NCBI GenBank assembly: GCA_016189905.1
Contig: JACPRP010000035.1
Coordinates: forward strand, 1-64,000
Source: Chloroflexota bacterium
Lineage (GTDB): Bacteria > Chloroflexota > UBA6077 > FW602-bin22 > JACPRP01
Direction of reading: 5' to 3'
Length of the DNA: 64,000 nt
Below, in pieces: positions 52,750 through 61,063 of this stretch. The stretch's first letter is position 1. Every line of letters begins with the position of its first letter. The translations under genes were made by a program, and so were the position numbers. A model generated the notes under the pieces. The model was not told the origin of the DNA. It saw only the letters and a list, made by a program, of their open reading frames with translations, and searched no databases.

Positions 52750-54628
52750 CCGCCAGTCCAGCGAGCTTCGCCAAGAAGCGGCACCAGTCCTGTCGCCAGT
52801 TGGGACTGGCAAGTCCGAAGCGGTCGAGAAACGCCGTTCGCGCCTGTTGCACCGCTGGCGTGGCCCACCATTGGCGGGCCACATCGTAGACCTCGGCCGT
52901 CTTCGCCGCCGCGCTACCAGCATCGTGATGAACGATTCCAGCTCTCAAGAGCCCGTCGAAGTAAGGCTCAGAGCCCGCGCGCAGCTCCCAGAGATCGGGA
53001 TTCCAGAAGCCAATCGTCGGGACGTTCAAAGCCAGCGCTTCGATCAAGGTTGTGTCGGGGTACGTCACTACGGCCAGGCGCGCGTGTCGGTTCCACTCCG
53101 ACGCACGGTATGGTATCCCGGGCCACTCGTGCGGCAAGCGGGCCAGCGGCTCCGGGAGAGGGCCCCAGCCGTAGTCGGCATCGTAGCGCTTGTAAACCAG
53201 TTCTCCCCGCAACGCAGGCGGGAGCGCCTGCACGTAACGGACACTTCCTTCTCGATGCACGGCGAACTGGCTGCCGATGGGGCATGAGATCAAGCGGTAG
53301 GTGTACCTGGGAAGTACACCCTCCGTGAGGACTATTCTGCGCCCGCCCTTGTGTCGATCCCGCACGCGAGAGAGAAGCGGACTGGGCAAAGGCACTACAT
53401 TGCGATTCGCCCTTTCCTCGTGCCATCCCCAACTCAGGAATCCGTCCGCCATCTCGACCATCAGCCGCTCCTCGGATCTCGTGCGGAAGTAGCCATATCC
53501 TCCACCGTTCTGCACAACCCACAGCGAGCGCTCCGCCTCCGTGCATCTGGCAACGTATTCCAGCAGAGGAAGGTTGAACCCCAGCATGAAGTTTCCATCG
53601 ACCACGCAGTGTTTGGGCTGCTCGCCGTATCGTGCACGGGACTCCGCGCAAACCGCCTCGTAGGTCTCGTGGAAACACTGTGGAAGAAGGCTGGCTATCA
53701 ACTGGACGAATCTACTCTCGAAGTCATTCTCAGCCTTCACTGATTCCCACCGGATGGTCGAAAGACCGTGACGCCGGCGATGATCTTCCTGCACGTCAGA
53801 CGGTGGTATCCATGGTATGTTGGCGACCGCCACCACTCCCCGCGTCCTCAGGCGCATCATCGCCCAGTCGCGTGGCAAGTGATGGTAGGTAGCAGCCAGC
53901 AGGACCTGCCCATCGCCAGCCGCTCGGCGGAATATGATCTGGCCCAGAGTCTTCTCGATGCTGCGGGGGAGATCGCTAAACCTGCTCTTTCGAAGCCTAT
54001 CAAGCCTGATCTTCCAGAGCGATTCTCTGGCCTGTCGCCGTCCCGTGAAGTCCAGAGCGACACGATGAGCAGGTTGCCCCAGCAACTCGGATAGCCAAGC
54101 AAAGCACGCCAAGTTCCACTGGTCATCGAAACTGTCGTTGTGCGCTTGCAGCACGTCCGGCGGCGGTTTCAGCCGAGCGTTGTGAGGGACGACGACGACC
54201 CCATCCTGGGCGATTTCCTGCGCATTCTTTAGCAACAAGTGTCGATCATAGAGCACGTGGACAGCATGCATGAGCCACGAGCCCAGGAAGACCTGCCAGT
54301 ACCGGTGCGAGTGATTCGTGCCATGCAGAGAATTGAGATGCTCGGCCAGACCCGGAAACAGTCGCTGGCAAAAGTCCCAGCAGTACGCCTCCGCCTGCGC
54401 GATGCGCTCGCGGTCGTCCCAGGGGTTCGGCAGTATCGCGTACCGCAGGCCAGACGCCTCCTGACATACCGGAATGCACCACTCACCCAGGAACAACACG
54501 GGCCCGGCGGCGTCGCAAAGCTCTGCCCGTGGCGCGACCAGGATCGAACGAAACTCGCCGCGCAACTCGTCGACGGGGAAGCGGATGCTGCCAAGGGCAT
54601 CAGCCCTGGTGCTATCGGCGACTACCAC
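52742..54628 (-). CDS. LIC12162-family putative transferase
   Basis: 628 residues, GTG start. Family landmarks that I recognise: VLFLGEWCIPV near the N-terminus, SHRYWQVFLGSWLMHAVHVLYDRH, LPRDWAMMRLRTRGVVAV, WVVQNGGGYGYFRTRSEER, LVVTYPDT-like AVVTYPDTTLIEALALNVP and GIVHHDAGSAAAK. Members occur next to nonulosonate-type genes in Leptospira and others and are thought to be glycosyltransferases; this is not proven. Its stop overlaps the flippase start. It is the last gene of the NeuB-type module in transcription order. Confidence 0.75.
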   Translation of the reverse strand: MVVADSTRADALGSIRFPVDELRGEFRSILVAPRAELCDAAGPVLFLGEWCIPVCQEASGLRYAILPNPWDDRERIAQAEAYCWDFCQRLFPGLAEHLNSLHGTNHSHRYWQVFLGSWLMHAVHVLYDRHLLLKNAQEIAQDGVVVVPHNARLKPPPDVLQAHNDSFDDQWNLACFAWLSELLGQPAHRVALDFTGRRQARESLWKIRLDRLRKSRFSDLPRSIEKTLGQIIFRRAAGDGQVLLAATYHHLPRDWAMMRLRTRGVVAVANIPWIPPSDVQEDHRRRHGLSTIRWESVKAENDFESRFVQLIASLLPQCFHETYEAVCAESRARYGEQPKHCVVDGNFMLGFNLPLLEYVARCTEAERSLWVVQNGGGYGYFRTRSEERLMVEMADGFLSWGWHEERANRNVVPLPSPLLSRVRDRHKGGRRIVLTEGVLPRYTYRLISCPIGSQFAVHREGSVRYVQALPPALRGELVYKRYDADYGWGPLPEPLARLPHEWPGIPYRASEWNRHARLAVVTYPDTTLIEALALNVPTIGFWNPDLWELRAGSEPYFDGLLRAGIVHHDAGSAAAKTAEVYDVARQWWATPAVQQARTAFLDRFGLASPNWRQDWCRFLAKLAGLADG

Positions 54629-55476
54629 GCGGTTCGCCCCCCGTCGATCACGAGGTTAGCCCCGGTCATGTACGACGAGGCGTCGGAGACGAGGAAGGCG
54701 ACGGCGGCTTTGTACTCGCCGAGGTGGGCCATGCGCCCCAGAGGGATGAGACTCGTCAGCCGCTGGACAAACGCCTCATCTTGCGAGTTGTAGACCCCCC
54801 CGAGCGTGATGGCGTTGGCGCGCACGCCTTGCTCGGCCCAGTACGTCGCCAGATAGCGCGTGAGGCCGAGGAGCGCGGTCTTCACCACCGAGTAGGTCAC
54901 CGGCTTGACGAACTGCTCGTCTTCGGGGAGGCCGGGCTGTCGATAGATGCGCTGGTCCGGCGCGATAAGAGCCAGGTCCGAGGCGATGCTCAGGATGACG
55001 CCCCTGCCACGGCGCGCCATCTCGGCGCCGAATATCTTGCTGCAAAGGAAGGCGCCGGTGAGGCCCACTGCGATATCGTCATGCCACACGTGCAGCGGAA
55101 AGTTCTCGAGGCGCGACCATCGCGAGCCGTTCATCCCGTCTTCGACCTTCGGATTATTGGCGGCGTTGTTGATCAGGATATCCACCCGGCCGAACGCGTC
55201 CAGGGTCTGGCGGAGCGCCTCAGAGACCGCCTCGGGCCGCGTGATGTTCGTGGCCAGGCCGAGCGACCTCACCCCGAACCTGTCGGCGACCCTGCCCGCG
55301 GTCCGCTCCGCCCTCGCGCCATCGACGTCGAGCAATACAGGGATGCCGCCCATCTCGGCGATAGCTTCGGCGTGTTGCTCGCCGAGCAGGCCCGCGCCGC
55401 CGGTTATGATTGCCACCCGCCCCGTCAGGTCGAGGGCGTTCATTACGCCGGCGTTAGATTGAACGTGTCTGTCCAC
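54622..55476 (-). CDS. SDR-family oxidoreductase (PtmA-like)
   Basis: 284 residues. Cofactor motif TGGAGLLGEQHAEA, NAG-type INNAANNPK, catalytic SIASDLALIAPDQRIYR and YSVVKTALLGLTRYLA, closing VSDASSYMTGANLVIDGG. The long 'NPKVEDGMNGSRWSRLE' loop and the overall text resemble PtmA-type dehydrogenases of Campylobacter legionaminate loci. It probably oxidises or reduces a sugar precursor. A start at the ATG 55443 (MNALDLTG) fits the family N-terminus better, but the GTG at 55476 has the better ribosome site (GGATGG). Confidence 0.87.
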   Translation of the reverse strand: MDRHVQSNAGVMNALDLTGRVAIITGGAGLLGEQHAEAIAEMGGIPVLLDVDGARAERTAGRVADRFGVRSLGLATNITRPEAVSEALRQTLDAFGRVDILINNAANNPKVEDGMNGSRWSRLENFPLHVWHDDIAVGLTGAFLCSKIFGAEMARRGRGVILSIASDLALIAPDQRIYRQPGLPEDEQFVKPVTYSVVKTALLGLTRYLATYWAEQGVRANAITLGGVYNSQDEAFVQRLTSLIPLGRMAHLGEYKAAVAFLVSDASSYMTGANLVIDGGRTAW

Positions 55477-55490
55477 TGTTCATTGCCATC

Positions 55491-56135
55491 CTACGATCGA
55501 TATCCAAAATAGAACACCCCGGGCTTCAGGGCGCCAGATTCCTTCGCCCGTGCGGAATCCCAGAGTCGCAGTCCATTTCGGCGAAAATGGGCTTCCCACG
55601 TCTCTCTTTTCAGGTTCCATTGAGGCTGACCGGTAAGATCCTCGTACCAGCCCTCATCGTCCCTATCAACCCTGTAGACGCCAAGGGTCGGAATCATCAT
55701 CAGAAACAGGCCCTGTGGTTGAAGAAGTCGCGCTACTTCGTGCGCAGCCTGCGCAGGGTCCGGAAAGTGTTCCATGGAGCCGTAGCTGATCAGGATGGAG
55801 AAGTATTCGGAGTCGAAATGTGTCGCACTGGCGTCTTCGCAGAAAAGCTGCAGAGACGGATGTAGTTCTTTTCCCTTGGCGATAGCTGTATCGGCAAAGT
55901 CGACGCCAAATAGCTCAAATGAATCGCAGACCTCGGATCGTATCCTGCTCAGCAAGAAGCCGGTGCCACACCCCAGGTCGATCAATCTTTCGGAAGACCC
56001 GAGACGGCCTGCCGAGAGCTCGGTGGCGAGTGCTCGTAAAAGCACCTCCTTCCCTGGCGCAGCGTCCCAACCTTCGTCGAGGTGCCTCTCAAAGATGCGC
56101 TCGTAGTATTCCTTGCGACCACCCACCGAATTCAT
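55491..56135 (-). CDS. Class I SAM-dependent methyltransferase
   Basis: 214 residues. Motif I LIDLGCGTGFLLSRI, acidic post-I ELFGVDFADTA, then YFSILISYGSMEHFPDPAQAA and VARLLQPQGLFLMMIPTLG. A methyltransferase-11-type fold for a small molecule, probably a sugar intermediate. It is separated by 24 bp from the isomerase gene and 14 bp from the SDR gene. Confidence 0.83.
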   Translation of the reverse strand: MNSVGGRKEYYERIFERHLDEGWDAAPGKEVLLRALATELSAGRLGSSERLIDLGCGTGFLLSRIRSEVCDSFELFGVDFADTAIAKGKELHPSLQLFCEDASATHFDSEYFSILISYGSMEHFPDPAQAAHEVARLLQPQGLFLMMIPTLGVYRVDRDDEGWYEDLTGQPQWNLKRETWEAHFRRNGLRLWDSARAKESGALKPGVFYFGYRS

Positions 56136-56159
56136 ACAATCTCCCCAATCATCGTGAAG

Positions 56160-57023
56160 CTAAGCCAGATGCCTCAGCCCCTCGGCATCCTCATACGCGA
56201 CCGTCAAAAGGCGTCGAACAAACTGCAGATACTGCCTGACGGTCTCGATCTCAGCACCCATCTCTCCCCTGGCAGCCTGCAGGATGAAGGGTCCCGTATA
56301 CCGCAAACGCGCCAGCGTAGAAAAGGCAGCAGCGAAATCTGCGTCGCCTTCGCCCAGGGGCACGGTTACGCCTCCCCGTAAGCGATCCTTCACGTGTACC
56401 GACTCTATCCACTGCGCCAGTAGCTCAATCTCACTCATAGTGTCGTGCCCAAGAGAAACGCAATCTCCGATGTCATACGTCACCCGTAAGGCAGGATGGT
56501 TTACGCATTCTAGGAAGTGCCTGTACCGCACGGGCTCCAGAGATGTCTCCAACGTAATGACGACTCCGTGTGCCTCGGCGAACGGTAGAATCGACTGTAG
56601 GGCGGCCACTGCCTGATGGAAGTCGTCGTCGCTCAAGATGGACGCGGAATCCACAAAAGGAATCATGATCCGCCCAATCGCGGCGGCACGGCACTGGATT
56701 ATGAGGAGGCGCAGATCCTGCAACCTCGCGTCTAGAGTTCTAGCATCGGCCCTGACGAGAGGGAAGTCTCGGAAATAGTCGCCACAGATAGAATAGACCT
56801 CGACTCGCGTCCGTTCAGAGATTCGTCGTATTTCGGCAATTCCTTCTTCGGTTAGTAAGGGGCCATCATAGTGCGCCGCCGTGTCGTAAACCCAATCCAA
56901 ACAACTGAAACCCAGATCGGCTGCGACAGCGAACTCCTGGCGCCACGTGTGAGATGGAAAGGCCTGTATTCGCCCGTCAATCGGCGGTGACAGGCGGCCC
57001 TGCATGATGCCTATCGGGTTCAT
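56160..57023 (-). CDS. Sugar phosphate isomerase/epimerase (xylose-isomerase-like TIM barrel)
   Basis: 287 residues. N-terminal IGIMQGRLSPPIDGR and FAVAADLGFSCLDWVYD; metal-ligand pattern VVITLETSLEP, VTYDIGDCVSLGH, ESVHVKDRL. This AP-endonuclease-2-like group isomerises or epimerises sugars or inositols. It overlaps the upstream aminotransferase stop as ATGA. In similar clusters it accompanies a NeuB-like synthase, which suggests a role in making the starting sugar. Confidence 0.83.
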   Translation of the reverse strand: MNPIGIMQGRLSPPIDGRIQAFPSHTWRQEFAVAADLGFSCLDWVYDTAAHYDGPLLTEEGIAEIRRISERTRVEVYSICGDYFRDFPLVRADARTLDARLQDLRLLIIQCRAAAIGRIMIPFVDSASILSDDDFHQAVAALQSILPFAEAHGVVITLETSLEPVRYRHFLECVNHPALRVTYDIGDCVSLGHDTMSEIELLAQWIESVHVKDRLRGGVTVPLGEGDADFAAAFSTLARLRYTGPFILQAARGEMGAEIETVRQYLQFVRRLLTVAYEDAEGLRHLA

Positions 57024-58009
57024 CTCTTCTTCTTGAACGAATATGGTGAGGGGCCGTCCGACGCTGCCTGTCCAGCCAGGTCCCAGGTCTTGATCTGGCC
57101 GACGATATCGACGCCGACGTTGGCGCTCCAGGCGTCCAGGAGGGACGTCGTGATCCTGCCCACTCTACCATCGCCAATCGGCGTGCCGTTGAGCGACGTG
57201 ACCGGGATCATGCAGAACGGGGTCCCGGTCATGAAGGCCTCGTCCGCCGTGATCACGTCGTAAGCCTCGATGTTCTTCTCGACGTATCTCAGCCCCAGCT
57301 TAGTGGCCAGCTCGTTCATGACGTACGCCCGGCTGATGCCGCGCAGGATGTTGCGTCCCTCTGGGGTGATGAGCACCTCGTCTTTGACGATGAAGAAGTT
57401 ATCCCCCGTGCCCTCGGCGATGAAGCCGTCGACGTCGAGGAGCAGCGCCCAGTTGTTGTCACCTTCGTGGCTGGAGGCCTCGATGTTCGCCATCAGGTAG
57501 TGCAGCCTGCTCCGGTTCTTGATCTTCGGGTCCGAAAGGTAGGCGGGCAGCGCCCGCTGCGAGGTGATGACGGCGTTGATGCCCTTGTCGAAAAGAGGCC
57601 CCATCGACGCCACGGTCCACCGCAGAGGGAAGTCGGCGATGATGACGTTGGGCCCCTTGCTCACGCCGACGACGTTGTTGGCGTAGATCGAAAGAAGTCC
57701 GCGCGAGACGTCGATCATCACCCGATGCTCGTCGTCGGGCGCAAAGATCGGGTCGTTGGCCTCGATGGTCTCGTAGACGGCCCTTTCCATCTCGTCCATT
57801 GTCATCGTCAAAGGGATGCGGACCATCTTGATGGACGCGTAGAGGCGCTCGAGATGCTCGCGAAGCTTGAATTGAACCTTGTTGAAGGACCGCGTCATCT
57901 CGAAGACCATGTCGCCAAACATCAGCGCCGAATCGTAAATCGAGATACGCGCTTCCGATTCCGGCACGAGCTGGCCATTCCACCAGACAACCCTGCCCAT
58001 ATTAGTCAT
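57020..58009 (-). CDS. Class IV PLP aminotransferase (BCAT/D-amino-acid type)
   Basis: 329 residues. N-terminal WWNGQLVPESEARISIYD, LREHLERLYASIKMV; the likely Schiff-base Lys in DPKIKNRSRLHYLMANIEA; then AEGTGDNFFIVKDEVLITP and GISRAYVMNELA. Typical members act on branched-chain or D-amino acids, or 4-amino-4-deoxychorismate. A class IV enzyme inside a glycan operon is unusual: sugars are normally aminated by DegT-type enzymes. Overlaps or abuts both neighbours (4 bp, 3 bp), so it is truly part of the operon. Confidence 0.87.
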   Translation of the reverse strand: MTNMGRVVWWNGQLVPESEARISIYDSALMFGDMVFEMTRSFNKVQFKLREHLERLYASIKMVRIPLTMTMDEMERAVYETIEANDPIFAPDDEHRVMIDVSRGLLSIYANNVVGVSKGPNVIIADFPLRWTVASMGPLFDKGINAVITSQRALPAYLSDPKIKNRSRLHYLMANIEASSHEGDNNWALLLDVDGFIAEGTGDNFFIVKDEVLITPEGRNILRGISRAYVMNELATKLGLRYVEKNIEAYDVITADEAFMTGTPFCMIPVTSLNGTPIGDGRVGRITTSLLDAWSANVGVDIVGQIKTWDLAGQAASDGPSPYSFKKKR

Positions 58010-58012
58010 AGC

Positions 58013-58381
58013 TCATCCTCCCGCTGACTGCTCCCGTTGATTGCTCGCTGTCGCTTCGACCGGCGATGGAAGGGTCAACTGAAAGCCGCTGCGCTTCCAA
58101 TCGACATAGTTGAGCGCTTTGTCGTCGACGTAAACATCCGCGGTAGGCTTGCCCATATACAGCGCGTGGAAGCTCAATCCCCACCCCCGCAACTGGCGCT
58201 CGGTAAAATCGCGCCAGTCGATGCCCGTGGTCGCCCCACGCGCCGTGTACAGCAGTATCCGATGCCCTTCGTCGTACAGGCGGTTCACCTCGGCGATCGC
58301 GTCTCGATGTGGCTCAGCCTCGCGATAGCCGCCCTCGGTATTCGTGCAGAGCGTGCCATCGATGTCAAAACAATAGATCAT
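58013..58381 (-). CDS. Small HAD-family phosphatase (capsule-type)
   Basis: 122 residues. HAD motif I CFDIDGTLC, motif II LLYTARG, Lys and motif IV ADVYVDDKALN. No cap domain, as in small sugar-phosphate phosphatases. It would remove phosphate from a sugar-acid phosphate, for example after a NeuB-type condensation. ATGA overlap with the SpsF-like gene. Confidence 0.85.
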   Translation of the reverse strand: MIYCFDIDGTLCTNTEGGYREAEPHRDAIAEVNRLYDEGHRILLYTARGATTGIDWRDFTERQLRGWGLSFHALYMGKPTADVYVDDKALNYVDWKRSGFQLTLPSPVEATASNQREQSAGG

Positions 58382-59127
58382 TGCCGGCTCCGAAGATACA
58401 CGTGGTCATACCACGAAATAATGTCGGTGATGTGGAAGCGCGGATTGCGAGGATATAGATACTCGTAAAGCTGAGCCATAAACTCGTATTGCTCGCGCTC
58501 ATTGACGTCCAGCACCAGATCGGGACGTCGGAATTCGGCCGGGCACTGGACGGTGCCGACGCGATATCGGTCCGTGGCGGGCTGTTGCGTCTTATAGTCG
58601 AAGAAATTCAGATGCGGATGCTCGCGCCGATGGGGATCGCTCACCGTCTTCCATACCTCTTCGAGCACGTCGCGGTTGAAGACCTCCGCGCCAATGCCAT
58701 CCGGATACCCGCTGCCAAACACGCTTTCGAGATTGGTCGAGAAATCGCTTTGCCCGGTAAGATGATAGGCGATTACGCGGTCTATTTCCTCGGGCTCAGG
58801 GGTCGTATTGTCGGCGGGGATTCGCACCACAACATCGGCATTGAACGCCAGGGCAGCCTGATAGAAGCGGTCGACGAGGTCATTCTCGGCCCCGCGAAAG
58901 ACGTCGATCTCGTAGCTTCGCGCCAGATCCGCGAGGACATCGTCTTCCGCCTTCTGAGTTGTGGCCAGGACGATCGCGTCTACTCCGCGACACCGCTTGA
59001 CCCGCTCGATTATGCGCCCTACGAGAGGCGCGCCGGCCAGGTCCATCATCGACTTGCCGGGCAGGCGAGTGGAGCCCATTCTGGCTTGAAGGATCAAGAC
59101 CACTCTTGGCTTGACGGACACGGTCAT
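58378..59127 (-). CDS. SpsF/CMP-NeuAc synthetase-like cytidylyltransferase
   Basis: 249 residues. N-terminal LILQARMGSTRLPGKSMMDL is the CTP-binding loop of the SpsF group; VVVRIPADNTTPEPEEIDRV and LDVNEREQYEFM follow. It would form the CMP-activated sugar acid from the NeuB-like product. ATGA overlap on both sides with phosphatase and synthase genes gives strong support for one pathway. Confidence 0.88.
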   Translation of the reverse strand: MTVSVKPRVVLILQARMGSTRLPGKSMMDLAGAPLVGRIIERVKRCRGVDAIVLATTQKAEDDVLADLARSYEIDVFRGAENDLVDRFYQAALAFNADVVVRIPADNTTPEPEEIDRVIAYHLTGQSDFSTNLESVFGSGYPDGIGAEVFNRDVLEEVWKTVSDPHRREHPHLNFFDYKTQQPATDRYRVGTVQCPAEFRRPDLVLDVNEREQYEFMAQLYEYLYPRNPRFHITDIISWYDHVYLRSRQ

Positions 59128-60065
59128 CGTCCCCCCCTGGCGCGCTCGGGAACGTCGAAGAACGGACCCCAGTAGCGCAGCTTCCTGGCGTTGGCGATCT
59201 CGTTTTCAGTCACGCGCTTCACGCCATCACCCATGACGGTGGGGATCGTGCGGATGTAGCCAGCCATCATCTCGAGGCCGCGCTTTTCAAGGGAGGCGGC
59301 CTGATCGCTGCCGTACATCGCCCTGTCGAGGGTGATGTGGCGCTCGACCGCCACCGCCCCGAGCATCGCGGCGATCACCCCCGGAACCATCGTCACCTCG
59401 TGTCCGCTGTAGCCAACCGGGCAATCGTAGCGCCGCCGTAGCTCGGCGATGCACTGTAGATTGAGTCCGCTCTCCGGGGCGGGATACTCCGAGACCGAGT
59501 GCATCAAGACGAACGGACAGTCGTGGCTGCGGAACACATCGACCGCCGCGTCGACGTGCTCTAAAGTGCTCATCCCGGTGGAGATGAAAGTGAGCTTCAT
59601 CTCCTCGGCCACGGTCTCCAGGAGGTCTCGGTGCGTGAGCGTCGCCGAAGCGATCTTGTTGTACTTGCAGTTATAACGGCGCAGGAACAACTGGGCGGGA
59701 ACATCCCAGGCCGAGGCGAACCAGTCGATGCCAACCTCTTTGCAGTATCTGTCTATCTCGTCGTACTCTTCTTCGCCGAACTCGAGCGCCTCTTTCTGAT
59801 GGCGCTGCGTCGTGCCCCACGGGCTCTCGCGTGGCGAATCGAGCACTTCCCTGGTATAGACGATGTCAATCGTCCTCTTCTGGAACTTGACCGCGTCGCA
59901 CCCGGCCTCTTTTGCCAGGTCGATCAGCCGTTTAGCTATGTCTATGTCGCCGTTGTGGTTGATGCCGATCTCGCCGAAGATCAGAACGTGTTTCGCCAGT
60001 TTTATGGGGCCGACGTCGATGTAGTCGAAGTGACCGTAGTTGACGCCGTGCATCATCTCAGCCAT
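59124..60065 (-). CDS. NeuB-like N-acylneuraminate/nonulosonate synthase lacking a SAF domain
   Basis: 313 residues from the ATG at 60065 (AGAGG 7 nt upstream; a GTG at 60074 is possible). NeuB barrel motifs: IFGEIGINHNGDIDIAK, GCDAVKFQKR, TGMSTLEHVDAAVD, VGYSGHEVTMVPGV, VERHITLDRAMYGSDQAASL. It would join phosphoenolpyruvate to a hexose- or pentose-type aldehyde. The C-terminal SAF (antifreeze-like) domain of classical NeuB is absent: the protein ends ~30 residues after the barrel. The sugar substrate is not known. Overlaps SpsF by 4 bp. Confidence 0.88.
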   Translation of the reverse strand: MAEMMHGVNYGHFDYIDVGPIKLAKHVLIFGEIGINHNGDIDIAKRLIDLAKEAGCDAVKFQKRTIDIVYTREVLDSPRESPWGTTQRHQKEALEFGEEEYDEIDRYCKEVGIDWFASAWDVPAQLFLRRYNCKYNKIASATLTHRDLLETVAEEMKLTFISTGMSTLEHVDAAVDVFRSHDCPFVLMHSVSEYPAPESGLNLQCIAELRRRYDCPVGYSGHEVTMVPGVIAAMLGAVAVERHITLDRAMYGSDQAASLEKRGLEMMAGYIRTIPTVMGDGVKRVTENEIANARKLRYWGPFFDVPERARGGR

Positions 60066-61044
60066 TTGCTGCACCTCTCTTTTGAATGGTCAAAGAAATT
60101 TGCCTCGAGATATACTTTCCGAGTGGTGTGCCTTGCACCAGACTATCGACCACCGCAGCGACACGCGAGGTCGGAGTAAACCCGAATTCCGGGTGAAAAA
60201 TGGCCTCGGTATAGCCTATCTTCCAGTAGACACTGTCCTCGAACCTGCGGGCGAGGGCCGCGAAATCTTCGGGCGTGTAATACTTGAGGTAAAGCTCATC
60301 ACGCCAGCTTTCCTTGCGATACGCATCCCCGGCCCCGTTTCGCTTTGTCGCCCCCTTGAGCATCAGAGGGAAACGATAGAAGCAATAATTGAGACTGTCC
60401 ACGACGAATCGCCCACGTTCCGCCAGTATATGTCGCACCACGTAGTCGAACGACGACTCGATCTCCTGGGCATCCGGGACGTGCTGGTAGACCTGGGTGG
60501 ACCAGACGACGTCGAATTTCAGGTTCTCGAGGGGAAGCGCCGAGAGACTGCCACACACCAGATCCGGCGCAGGAAGGCCCTTCGCTTCGTAGATGCTCTT
60601 CAGGACGAGCAAGGACTCGAAAGAAAAATCCAGCCCTACCAGGTCGATTTCGCGTGCGAAGGGAAGATAGTTGATGCCCCAGCCAATCCCGATATCGAGA
60701 ACCCGAGGCTTTGGCTCACACCGGCACGAACCCAGTGCTTTCTTGATCCTCGAGTAAGCCAGCGTTCGAAAATGGTGACGATCGTAAAACCCTTCCAACT
60801 CACGCATCGTTCGTAGAGCTTGCTCCGAGACCCTCTTCCTCAGCTCGCGTTCCTCCGTGTTGGAGAATCGCTTCGGCAAGAGCACCGGAATCCCCCGCTC
60901 GATCGCGTGAAGTGACCCGCACGAGCGGCAGGCAAGCGAGCCTTCTTCGATGGCGCTGGCCTGCACAGAATCCGCAGCGCCTTCGAAATGAAGGCTGCCA
61001 CCGCAGTCAGGGCATCTAAGGTTCTCTATCAGTTCCCTACGCAT
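60058..61044 (-). CDS. SAM methyltransferase with N-terminal Trm112-like zinc ribbon
   Basis: 328 residues. Residues 1-60 contain CPDCG … CRSCG, with EIPVLLP-like RGIPVLLP at the end of the ribbon. SAM motif I is VLDIGIGWGINYLPF, then FDVVWSTQVYQHVPDAQEI. It is the first gene of the NeuB module in transcription order and overlaps the synthase start by 8 bp. Likely methylates a sugar or a lipid-linked intermediate. Confidence 0.84.
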   Translation of the reverse strand: MRRELIENLRCPDCGGSLHFEGAADSVQASAIEEGSLACRSCGSLHAIERGIPVLLPKRFSNTEERELRKRVSEQALRTMRELEGFYDRHHFRTLAYSRIKKALGSCRCEPKPRVLDIGIGWGINYLPFAREIDLVGLDFSFESLLVLKSIYEAKGLPAPDLVCGSLSALPLENLKFDVVWSTQVYQHVPDAQEIESSFDYVVRHILAERGRFVVDSLNYCFYRFPLMLKGATKRNGAGDAYRKESWRDELYLKYYTPEDFAALARRFEDSVYWKIGYTEAIFHPEFGFTPTSRVAAVVDSLVQGTPLGKYISRQISLTIQKRGAANG

Positions 61045-61063
61045 GCCGATCGCACCTCAACCA

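Noticed and set aside
51268-52923. Long N-terminal extension of the Wzx flippase (to 52923)
   Set aside because: The extra 58 codons lie wholly inside the upstream gene and are Arg-rich; the ATG at 52749 gives a normal flippase N-terminus and an 8-bp overlap.
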